A stretch of 21,078 nt of DNA, taken from NCBI GenBank assembly GCA_028278625.1, contig JANQDY010000126.1, forward strand, positions 1 to 21,078, given 5' to 3'. The position numbers and the translations under genes are program-made. Numbering within the stretch: the stretch's first letter is position 1; each line of letters opens with the position of its first letter. This stretch comes from Thermodesulfobacteriota bacterium. GTDB taxonomy: Bacteria; Desulfobacterota; DSM-4660; Desulfatiglandales; Desulfatiglandaceae. The notes below the pieces were generated by a model that did not search any database, was not told the DNA's origin, and saw only the letters and a program-made list of their open reading frames with translations. Below, piece after piece: positions 15,557-21,078 of this stretch.

Positions 15557-16302
15557 TTTACGAATTTTCTTTCACACCCTTTGAGTCCCTCGTTGATGAG
15601 GTAACCGATCAGTCCGATGACCAGCATGCCCGCCATTATCTCATCCGGCCTTTGAATGTCCCGGGCCGTCATGATCATGTATCCCAAGCCGTAACCGGTT
15701 TTGACCCCGGTAAACTCCGCTGCCACAAGGGTCATCCAGCCGATCCCCACGCCGATGCGCATGCCCACGAAAATGGCCGGGATCGACCCTGGAATCAGAA
15801 CCTTGAAAAAAACATCTTTATTATCGGCGTTCAAGGTCCGGGCCGCCTCGAAATAGATGGGGTTGATGGCCAGAACCCCTGAAACCGTATTGAGCAAAAT
15901 GGGAAAAAAGGCACCCAGAAAAATGATGAAGGCGGCGGATTTCATGCCAATGCCGAACCATAATATGGCAATGGGTATCCAGGCCAGGGGCGGGACGGGC
16001 CGTATCAGCTCCACAAGGGGGTTGACAATCCGTCTCAGGCGGGGTGACCAGCCCATCACCAGCCCCAGGGGGATCCCCAAAATCGCGGCAATCAAAAACC
16101 CGAGGGTGACCCGGCAAAGGCTGTAAAGAATGTGCTTGGGCAGCAAATGCCCTGGGGGCATGCCCACCGTGAGCAGGTCTTTTAATCCCATCAAAATGTC
16201 AGCGGGAGATGGGAGCAAATGGTTCGGTATCACCTTGAGGCCGGTAAGTGCCTGCCACAGCACAAGGAGAACGAGAATCAGAATGTAGCGGTCAAACCTC
16301 AT
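15544..16302 (-). CDS. ABC permease, NitT/TauT (SsuC/TauC) type
   Basis: Inner-membrane permease of 252 aa with six predicted hydrophobic helices and the binding-protein-dependent transport (EAA) loop, seen as YFEAARTLNADNKDVFFKVLIPGSIPAI. Other family marks are LLPSPADILMGL near residue 29, GLVMGWSPRLRRIVNPLVELIRPVPPLAWIPI shortened to its core PVPPLAWIPIAILWFGIG, and ARDIQRPDEIMAGMLVIGLIG near the end. It should pair with the binding protein directly upstream and with the ATPase at 13299-14063. Its ATG overlaps the binding-protein stop (ATGA). The substrate is not determinable: nitrate, sulfonates, cyanate, taurine, riboflavin precursors and other small molecules use this family. Confidence 0.93.
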   Translation of the reverse strand: MRFDRYILILVLLVLWQALTGLKVIPNHLLPSPADILMGLKDLLTVGMPPGHLLPKHILYSLCRVTLGFLIAAILGIPLGLVMGWSPRLRRIVNPLVELIRPVPPLAWIPIAILWFGIGMKSAAFIIFLGAFFPILLNTVSGVLAINPIYFEAARTLNADNKDVFFKVLIPGSIPAIFVGMRIGVGIGWMTLVAAEFTGVKTGYGLGYMIMTARDIQRPDEIMAGMLVIGLIGYLINEGLKGCERKFVKWRT

Positions 16303-17264
16303 TTACCGACGACTTCTTCAAGGACCCTGGCATCGATAAACCGGCTTACGAAAGCTTCCGCATTGGGCACATCGATATACTTCAGTTTTGAGAGAAAATC
16401 CACATACTCTATTTCACCGTCAATGCTCAGTTCGTATGTGTAATTCACGTTCTTCATGGCGAGCCGGACGGTCTCTTCATCCATGCCGGTATACTTCATT
16501 CCGATTTTTACGGCTTCATCAGGGTGTTGATTGATAAAATCAGTGGCGTCCACGTGGGCCCTGACCATCCCCTCCACATCTTTCGGTCGAAGCTTATGAA
16601 AACCGTCATCTGACACCAGGACGCAACAGGGATGATGCTCCCAGATCTGGCTGGAAGCGATCAGGACCTGTCCCACCCCCATTGTGCATGCCTTGGCGGG
16701 ATACGGTTCCCAGGCAATGAACGCATCGATCTGACCGGTTTTGAGGGCACCGATCATTTCAGGGGGCTTCAGAACAACGATGGATACTTTTTGTGAATCC
16801 ACCTTGAATTTCACGAGGGCTTTTTGAAGCAGAAAGTCCTGCACCGTGGAATGGCCGGGTATGGCGACGGTTTTTCCCGCGAGATCCCCCGGTTTCTGAA
16901 TGGGGGAATCCTTTTTCACGACGATGGCGGACCCTTCCGTATTGACCTGGGCCAGCACCGTGGCCTTGGCTGCGCCATTTGCCACCGCCGTTGTGGCCGG
17001 CGCTTCCCCCACGTACCCCATGTCCAGGGCTCCCGCCGCAAAGGCGCTCATCTCCTCTGGTCCCGCCTTGAAAATGCCCGCCACCCCCGCATCAACCCCG
17101 TGCTGTCGGTAAAACCCTTTTTCAAGGGCCACCCAGCAGGCCAGCTGGTGAATATCGCTCTGAAGATATCCGATACGGACGGCTTTTTCTTCAGCAATGA
17201 CCGGCTTGATCATGTTTAAAGACAAAAGGAGTGAAAAACAGGCTATGAACGCAATCTTCTTCAT
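16299..17264 (-). CDS. NMT1/SsuA-like periplasmic binding protein of the Nit-type operon
   Basis: Solute-binding protein of 321 aa. Residues 1-24 form a Sec signal peptide (MKKIAFIACFSLLLSL, cleavage after VIA). The mature part has the NMT1/THI5-like fold used for nitrate, taurine, sulfonate, cyanate and pyrimidine precursors: IGYLQSDIHQLACWVALEKG (32-51), FAAGALDMGYVGEAPATTAV (75-94), GKTVAIPGHSTVQDFLL and ALKTGQIDAFIAWEPYPAKA. Three or four Cys are present in the mature protein (CWV, CTMG, CCV). The start at 17264 has AAGGA 8 nt upstream. It is the first gene of the operon, preceded by a sigma-70-like promoter. The ligand is unknown; a small nitrile, amide or related nitrogen compound would fit the enzymes downstream (inference). 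Confidence 0.92.
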   Translation of the reverse strand: MKKIAFIACFSLLLSLNMIKPVIAEEKAVRIGYLQSDIHQLACWVALEKGFYRQHGVDAGVAGIFKAGPEEMSAFAAGALDMGYVGEAPATTAVANGAAKATVLAQVNTEGSAIVVKKDSPIQKPGDLAGKTVAIPGHSTVQDFLLQKALVKFKVDSQKVSIVVLKPPEMIGALKTGQIDAFIAWEPYPAKACTMGVGQVLIASSQIWEHHPCCVLVSDDGFHKLRPKDVEGMVRAHVDATDFINQHPDEAVKIGMKYTGMDEETVRLAMKNVNYTYELSIDGEIEYVDFLSKLKYIDVPNAEAFVSRFIDARVLEEVVGK

Positions 17265-17307
17265 GGTAGAATCCTTTCCCTAACGGGTATTCCGTGGTTT
17301 GGAATCA

Positions 17308-17337
17308 AATATAGCATGAGCTCTCAGGGAATGTAAA
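17308..17337 (-). promoter_or_regulatory. Sigma-70-like promoter of the Nit/ABC operon
   Basis: On the minus strand TTTACA (17332-17337) and TATATT (17308-17313) are spaced by 18 bp, and the -10 box carries the extended TGC element. Just downstream an inverted repeat ATTCC/GGAAT (17289-17293 and 17301-17305) overlaps the expected transcription start and could be an operator. The -35 box lies only 5 bp from the GTG of the divergent activator gene, so the two transcripts start back to back. Confidence 0.5.
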
Positions 17338-17342
17338 TCAAA

Positions 17343-18752
17343 GTGTCCGCCTCAAGACCCCCATACCCGGACCGGGGCACGTTGTTGAAGATCCTTCATC
17401 ACATGTATGATGAGCTTTTCGTCATCAACGGTGATGGGGTGATCCTCTATGTGAACCAGGCCTGCGAACGGCATTACGGTGTCAAACCAGAGGAGATGAT
17501 CGGGAAAACCGTTGCCGAATGTACCCAAAAAGGATACTGGTATCCGCCCATTAGCCCCATTGCGCTTAAGACCCAAAAAACAGCCACTTATGAGCAGACA
17601 ACCAACACCGGCCGGAAGCTGCTGGCCACGGTGACCCCGGTTTTCGACCGTGAAGGGAATCTTGAAATGGTGGTCGAAAACCTTCGGGATATCCCAAAAT
17701 TGGAGGAAATCAAAAACGATCTCAAGGCAACCAGAAGACTGTTGCTGCGATACAAACAGGAAGTTCAGAATCTCAGAGATGAGGAACTCTACTATGACTT
17801 CGTGGCTCACAGCAAACCGATCAGGGAGGTGCTCCATCTTTCCAGAAAGATAGCGGATGTGGACCCCTCGGTTCTCATTGTGGGGGAGACGGGCACCGGG
17901 AAAGGCGTGCTGGCCAAATATATCCATCGGACCGGTTCAAGAAAAAACGGCCCTTTCATTACCGTTAATTGCGCGGCCGTGCCGGACCAGCTTCTGGAAT
18001 CGGAGCTGTACGGGTATGCGCCCGGGGCCTTTACCGGAGCGGATCCCAGGGGAAAAATGGGGCTGGTGGAGCTGGCGGACGGCGGAACGCTTTTTCTGGA
18101 CGAGATTGCCGATATCCCCCTTCACCTCCAGGCAAAGCTGCTGCAAATGCTTCAGGAAAGGAAGTTCATCGCGGTTGGCGGAACACGGTATCGAACCGTG
18201 AATTGCCGGATACTATCCGCCACCAACCGGAACATCCATGAACTCATGAAGAGCGACGGCTTCAGAAAAGACCTCTATTACCGTCTCAATACCATCGAGA
18301 TCAAAGTGCCGCCTTTGCGGGAAAGAAAAGAGGACATTTTTCCGCTGATCCAGTTCTTCCTCAACAAATTCTGCGGGCGTTACAAGAAAGAACGCAAATT
18401 CTCAGAGGAAGCCATCTCCGTGATGACCGGCTATTCCTGGCCGGGGAATGTGCGTGAATTGGAAAACATGGTGGAACGTCTGATTATCACCACCCAGGCC
18501 CCGATCATCTCTTTAGAGAATCTGCCCCTTTCACTGACAACGAAAAGGAACCCCCTTTCCGGGCCCGCCCGTAAAAAGGGCTCCCTGGACGAGGCATTGC
18601 TGGCGGTAGAGCGGGATCTGGTTCTGGAAGCACGGAAAAACTGGGGCAGTTCCTACAAGGTGGCCAGGGCCCTCAATATCAGCCAGCCCCGGGCTTACCG
18701 GCTCATGAAAAAGCACGGTGCCATAAAACCGCAGAACGAATCTGCCATTTGA
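17343..18752 (+). CDS. Sigma-54-dependent transcriptional activator (PAS-AAA+-HTH)
   Basis: Enhancer-binding activator, 469 aa. A PAS sensor domain (about 18-120; MYDELFVINGDGVILYVNQA) is followed by a coiled linker (120-150). The AAA+ domain has Walker A GETGTGKG (181-188), GAFTGA for sigma-54 contact (228-233), Walker B GGTLFLDEI (247-255) and YSWPGNVRELENM as the later conserved box. A Fis-like helix-turn-helix ends the protein (NWGSSYKVARALNISQPRAY, about 434-453). No receiver domain is present, so the signal is sensed directly by the PAS domain. The start is GTG 17343, with only a weak AGGGA 12 nt upstream; ATG 17403 would trim the region before the PAS domain. The likely target is the sigma-54 promoter downstream at 18946; control of the divergent operon is possible but no -24/-12 site was found there. 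Confidence 0.92.
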   Translation: MSASRPPYPDRGTLLKILHHMYDELFVINGDGVILYVNQACERHYGVKPEEMIGKTVAECTQKGYWYPPISPIALKTQKTATYEQTTNTGRKLLATVTPVFDREGNLEMVVENLRDIPKLEEIKNDLKATRRLLLRYKQEVQNLRDEELYYDFVAHSKPIREVLHLSRKIADVDPSVLIVGETGTGKGVLAKYIHRTGSRKNGPFITVNCAAVPDQLLESELYGYAPGAFTGADPRGKMGLVELADGGTLFLDEIADIPLHLQAKLLQMLQERKFIAVGGTRYRTVNCRILSATNRNIHELMKSDGFRKDLYYRLNTIEIKVPPLRERKEDIFPLIQFFLNKFCGRYKKERKFSEEAISVMTGYSWPGNVRELENMVERLIITTQAPIISLENLPLSLTTKRNPLSGPARKKGSLDEALLAVERDLVLEARKNWGSSYKVARALNISQPRAYRLMKKHGAIKPQNESAI

Positions 18753-18755
18753 AAA

Positions 18756-18799
18756 TAATTCAAAATTGTATCGAAAGTAATTCAGAATCGACTTAAAAG
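18756..18799 (+). repeat. 22-nt tandem direct repeat (candidate activator site)
   Basis: TAATTCA-AAT-G occurs at 18756 and again at 18778, exactly 22 bp apart (two DNA turns), with AAAG closing both units. It sits right after the activator stop, about 170-190 bp before the -24/-12 element, a normal distance for an enhancer of sigma-54 promoters. AT-rich chance similarity is possible. Confidence 0.3.
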
Positions 18800-18873
18800 A
18801 CTTGGGATTTCAAGTGCCACGGTGCATTCCCAAAGCGCTAAGCCCTTTCAGCATCAGAAAACAGAACATTTAT

Positions 18874-18895
18874 TGACAATAAAACCAAATTGTTA
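18874..18895 (+). promoter_or_regulatory. Inverted repeat, candidate upstream activating sequence
   Basis: TGACAAT (18874-18880) and ATTGTTA (18889-18895) form a 7-bp inverted repeat with one mismatch around an 8-nt centre (AAAACCAA). It lies 50-70 bp upstream of the sigma-54 promoter and has the dyad symmetry expected for a Fis-type helix-turn-helix dimer. Confidence 0.35.
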
Positions 18896-18902
18896 GGTGC
18901 CA

Positions 18903-18922
18903 TCACTCGAATTTTTCGGTGA
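18903..18922 (+). other. Hairpin between activator gene and sigma-54 promoter
   Basis: TCAC-T-CGAA pairs with TTCGGTGA around a TTT loop (8 bp with one bulged T). It could end the activator transcript, although no U-run follows, or it may be another protein site. It is upstream of the -24/-12 box and so not part of the downstream leader. Confidence 0.3.
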
Positions 18923-18945
18923 CTGACGGGGAATCGGATGGTGTG

Positions 18946-18961
18946 TGGCATCCATTTTGCT
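18946..18961 (+). promoter_or_regulatory. Sigma-54 (RpoN) -24/-12 promoter
   Basis: The element TGGCATCCATTTTGCT has GG (18947-18948) and GC (18959-18960) separated by exactly 10 bp. It matches the consensus TGGCAC-N5-TTGCA at nearly all key positions. It is followed by a leader of about 140 nt to the amidohydrolase start and preceded by the gene of a sigma-54 activator and by dyad or direct repeats. This is a strong case for RpoN-dependent control of the amidohydrolase/permease operon. Confidence 0.65.
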
Positions 18962-18971
18962 CAAGATATCC

Positions 18972-19111
18972 ACCAGGCGGCGCCCAGTTGCCTGCCCTGT
19001 TGTTTCTTTCTAGACCAATTTCCGTAAGGTGCCGTCAATAACGCGGAGCGGTTGGCCGGCAACATGGCCGGGGAACTTGGAATACACCCATTAACGAAGG
19101 AGGTTGTTCTC
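18972..19111 (+). other. Leader of the amidohydrolase mRNA
   Basis: About 140 nt from the predicted start point to ATG 19112. It contains complementary GC-rich segments (CAGGC/GCCTG near 18973-18995 and TGCCG/CGGCA near 19030-19062) and ends with the strong ribosome site AAGGAGG (19097-19103). I do not recognise a known riboswitch; the conserved core of the purine riboswitch is absent. Confidence 0.3.
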
Positions 19112-20941
19112 ATGGATCCTTTAAAAGAGCGGGATATCGATGGCCTGAAGCTCGTGAGTGAAAGACAGAAGGCGGTGGATGTATTGATGGATCCCCAGCA
19201 ATATGCGGATGTTGTCCTTAAAGGCGGCCGGATCGTGAACGTCATCACCGGTGAAACATATGAGGGCGATATCGCCATTCTGGGTGAGATCATCCTGATG
19301 GTGGGCGACTGCAAGGCGTTGATTGGGAGCAGTACCAGGGTCTATGACATGAAAGACAAGTATCTCTGTCCCGGCTTCATAGATTCACATATGCACTTTG
19401 AAAGCGCCATGCTGACCATCACGGAATTTTCAAGACTCTCCATCCCCACCGGTACCACCTGTCTCATATCCGATCCCCATGAGATTGGAAATGTAATGGG
19501 ACCTTCGGGCATTAAGGCCATGTGTGATGAAGCGGCTCTCATGCCCCAACATGTGCATACCCGTGTGCCGGCGTTGACCCCCGACTCCCCGGGCCTCGAG
19601 ACGGCCGGTTATGACATAGACTCAAAAGACATCCCGGGTATGTTAAGCTACCCAACGGTATCGGGGATTGGAGAGACTCAAGGGATAAGTGCCGCAAAAT
19701 ACGTCTTTCAACACAACCCGGGCGTTTTCAGGGACACCATCGTCAGCACGGTCTACGCGCGGGAGAGGGGGCAGAAGGTGGATGGAAACGCTCCCGAGCT
19801 CTTTGGCAGGGAACTGGCCGCACATGTCATCGCCGGTGGCACCGATATCTCCTGTCATGAGACCACCACCAAGGAGGAAGCGGTTGAAAAACTCCGTTAT
19901 GGGGTCTATATGCTCATGAGGGAAGGATCCACCCAGCGGAACATGCCGGAATGCATTCGCGCCGTCACCGAAGAAGGGATGGATCCGCGCCGGGCCATTC
20001 TGGCCACCGACGACATGCTGGCGGAGGATATTGCCGAAACCGGCCACATGAACGACATCATCCGCCGGACCATCAAAAGGGGCGTTGACCCGGTAGCCGC
20101 CATCCAGATGGCCACCATCAATGCGGCCACCTGGCAGGGACTTGACCGAATCGGCGCTCTGGCACCGGGAAAGCTGGCCGACATTGCCGTTATCGATGGA
20201 AAACTGGAAGATATGAATGTGTCCCAGGTGTTTTTAAAGGGCAGTCTTGTGGCGGAGGACGGACGTCTCCTTTTGGACCTGCCGCCTTACACATACCCGG
20301 ATTACGTGAAACACTCGGTGCATCGAAAGCCCGTTACGGCCCGGGATCTCATGGTGCCCTGCGCCACCGGGCAGCGGGTCAAGGTCCGCTGTATCGGCCT
20401 CATTTTGGACCAGAACCTCACCGAAGCGGTGGAGGCGGACATGGACCAGGAACGAGGGTACGTACAACCGTCCCTTGAAGCGGATTTGCTGCCAATCGCC
20501 GTGGTGGGAAGGCATGGCCAGTCGGATATCGGCGCCTCCTTTGTTCAGGGATTTGGCATGAAATCAGGCGCCATTGCGGAAACGGTCAGCCACGACACCC
20601 ATAATATCATCGTCATGGGCACCAATTATGAAGACATGGCCCTGGCGGTGAATCGCATTATCGAGCTGCAAGGGGGGCTGGTGTTGGTGAACGGGGGTAC
20701 GGTCATCGGCGAACTCCCCCTTCGGATTGGCGGTCTCATGACCGATGAATTGAGCGCCGCTGAACTGACCCTCAAAATGGCGTCCTTAACCCAACTGGCC
20801 AGGGAAAAGCTAGAGTGCAAAGCCCACGCGCCATTCATGCATCTGGCGTTCCTGTCGTTGAGCACCAGCCCCAAATGGAAGATCACGGACAAGGGCGTTA
20901 TAGATGCGGTCAACTATTGTGTACTGCCCACAATCGTGTAG
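19112..20941 (+). CDS. ade: Adenine deaminase-like amidohydrolase
   Basis: Amidohydrolase-superfamily enzyme of 609 aa, most like adenine deaminase (adenine to hypoxanthine plus ammonia). ATG 19112 is chosen over 19052 because AAGGAGG lies 8 nt before it. Metal motifs are PGFIDSHMHFESAM with His93/His95, SDPHEIGNVMG (120-130), bridging-type Glu188 in GIGETQ, His249-Glu250 in DISCHE, and Asp300/301 in ATDDM. The C-terminal Ade domain is well kept (VQGFGMKSGAIAETVSHDTH, GTNYEDMALAVNRI, GGLMTDELSA). Differences from canonical Ade are notable: the strand-5 motif usually read DGHAP is DGNAP (Asn226), and the usual DDRHP is DDMLA. It may therefore act on another purine or cyclic amidine. It is followed after 57 bp by a LivH-type permease gene, and both are probably driven by the sigma-54 promoter. 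Confidence 0.85.
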   Translation: MDPLKERDIDGLKLVSERQKAVDVLMDPQQYADVVLKGGRIVNVITGETYEGDIAILGEIILMVGDCKALIGSSTRVYDMKDKYLCPGFIDSHMHFESAMLTITEFSRLSIPTGTTCLISDPHEIGNVMGPSGIKAMCDEAALMPQHVHTRVPALTPDSPGLETAGYDIDSKDIPGMLSYPTVSGIGETQGISAAKYVFQHNPGVFRDTIVSTVYARERGQKVDGNAPELFGRELAAHVIAGGTDISCHETTTKEEAVEKLRYGVYMLMREGSTQRNMPECIRAVTEEGMDPRRAILATDDMLAEDIAETGHMNDIIRRTIKRGVDPVAAIQMATINAATWQGLDRIGALAPGKLADIAVIDGKLEDMNVSQVFLKGSLVAEDGRLLLDLPPYTYPDYVKHSVHRKPVTARDLMVPCATGQRVKVRCIGLILDQNLTEAVEADMDQERGYVQPSLEADLLPIAVVGRHGQSDIGASFVQGFGMKSGAIAETVSHDTHNIIVMGTNYEDMALAVNRIIELQGGLVLVNGGTVIGELPLRIGGLMTDELSAAELTLKMASLTQLAREKLECKAHAPFMHLAFLSLSTSPKWKITDKGVIDAVNYCVLPTIV

Positions 20942-20998
20942 CGAAGGACCCATGGAAGACATGACGGTGATGCAAAAGAGAAAAAAAGAGGTTTCATC

Positions 20999-21078
20999 GT
21001 GATACTGGGGTTGTTGCAGACGATTTTAGGGGGCATTGGTGAAGGTTCCATCTATGCCCTGTTGGGGCTCTCTTTTGT
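20999..21078 (+). CDS. LivH-type ABC permease, N-terminal part (runs off the window)
   Basis: The window ends inside this gene; only 26 codons are visible. They read ILGLLQTILGGIGEGSIYAL, then LGLSF, which is the usual first helix of branched-chain amino acid/urea-type (HAAT) ABC permeases. The start is GTG 20999 with GAGG 7 nt upstream; no ATG is available in this frame after the amidohydrolase stop. Relatives carry branched-chain amino acids, urea or short amides, and purine nucleosides through the related BmpA/PnrA systems. Beside an adenine-deaminase-like enzyme, import of a purine or other nitrogen compound is plausible (inference). Confidence 0.75.
   Translation, partial: MILGLLQTILGGIGEGSIYALLGLSF

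Noticed and set aside
17301..17315. Sigma-54 promoter in the gap upstream of the activator
   Set aside because: GG and GC here are 11 bp apart instead of 10 and flanking bases do not fit; spacing is critical for RpoN.
19052..19111. Amidohydrolase start at ATG 19052
   Set aside because: The ribosome site AAGGAGG lies after this codon and directly before ATG 19112, so the first 20 codons are leader.
18897..19111. Purine or other known riboswitch before the adenine deaminase-like gene
   Set aside because: Several stems can be drawn, but I find no conserved core of a purine, guanidine or xanthine riboswitch.
20952..21002. Short frame MEDMTVMQKRKKEVSS
   Set aside because: It lacks a distinct ribosome site, is only 16 codons long and is better explained as spacer overlapping the GTG start of the LivH-type gene.

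Overview
The window reads as a gene-dense chromosomal segment of a Gram-negative, probably anaerobic bacterium of Desulfobacterota/Deltaproteobacteria type. This is inferred from the gene content: a DUF362 Tat protein, a PAS-AAA+ sigma-54 activator beside catabolic genes, DUF1566 lipoproteins, an HDOD protein, and a purine amidohydrolase next to a LivH permease. No marker gene fixes the taxonomy. I saw no rRNA, tRNA, CRISPR array, insertion sequence or phage gene.

Left part (1-9350), housekeeping and accessory genes: the 3' part of a periplasmic multicopper oxidase (+); convergent to it an alpha/beta hydrolase and an aldo/keto reductase (-); a DUF1566 lipoprotein (-) preceded by a short remnant of a formylglycine-generating-enzyme (FGE)-like gene, whose leader resembles the lipoprotein leader; a three-gene operon on the minus strand (ECF sigma factor, 84-aa membrane protein, signal peptidase I with an extra N-terminal membrane domain); a divergent HDOD signalling protein; and a GH13 sucrose/glucosylglycerate phosphorylase-type enzyme that overlaps the HDOD gene tail to tail.

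Middle (9560-17340): a Tat-exported DUF362 protein (+), then a tightly coupled seven-gene minus-strand operon running from 17264 to 10755. Its order is NitT/TauT-type binding protein, permease, FetA-like ATPase, FetB-like permease, NitT/TauT-type ATPase, radical SAM-GNAT fusion, and AIR-synthase-like protein. The last two genes match the families MSMEG_0568 (radical SAM), MSMEG_0567/sll0786 (GNAT) and sll0787 (AIR synthase-like). These are NitD, NitE and NitF of the conserved nitrilase cluster Nit1C, which is linked to nitrogen starvation and cyanide assimilation. The hallmark nitrilase is not in the window, NitD and NitE are one polypeptide, and two kinds of ABC transporter share the operon. 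This is the most unusual system here.

Right part (17340-21078): a divergently transcribed PAS/sigma-54 activator. After a 360-bp regulatory gap with a good -24/-12 (sigma-54) element come an adenine-deaminase-like amidohydrolase and the start of a LivH-type permease. The likely logic is that the activator switches on the amidohydrolase/transporter operon. The Nit-type operon has its own sigma-70-like promoter, back to back with the activator gene. Both sides suggest scavenging or remodelling of small nitrogen compounds; the actual substrates are not determinable from sequence alone.
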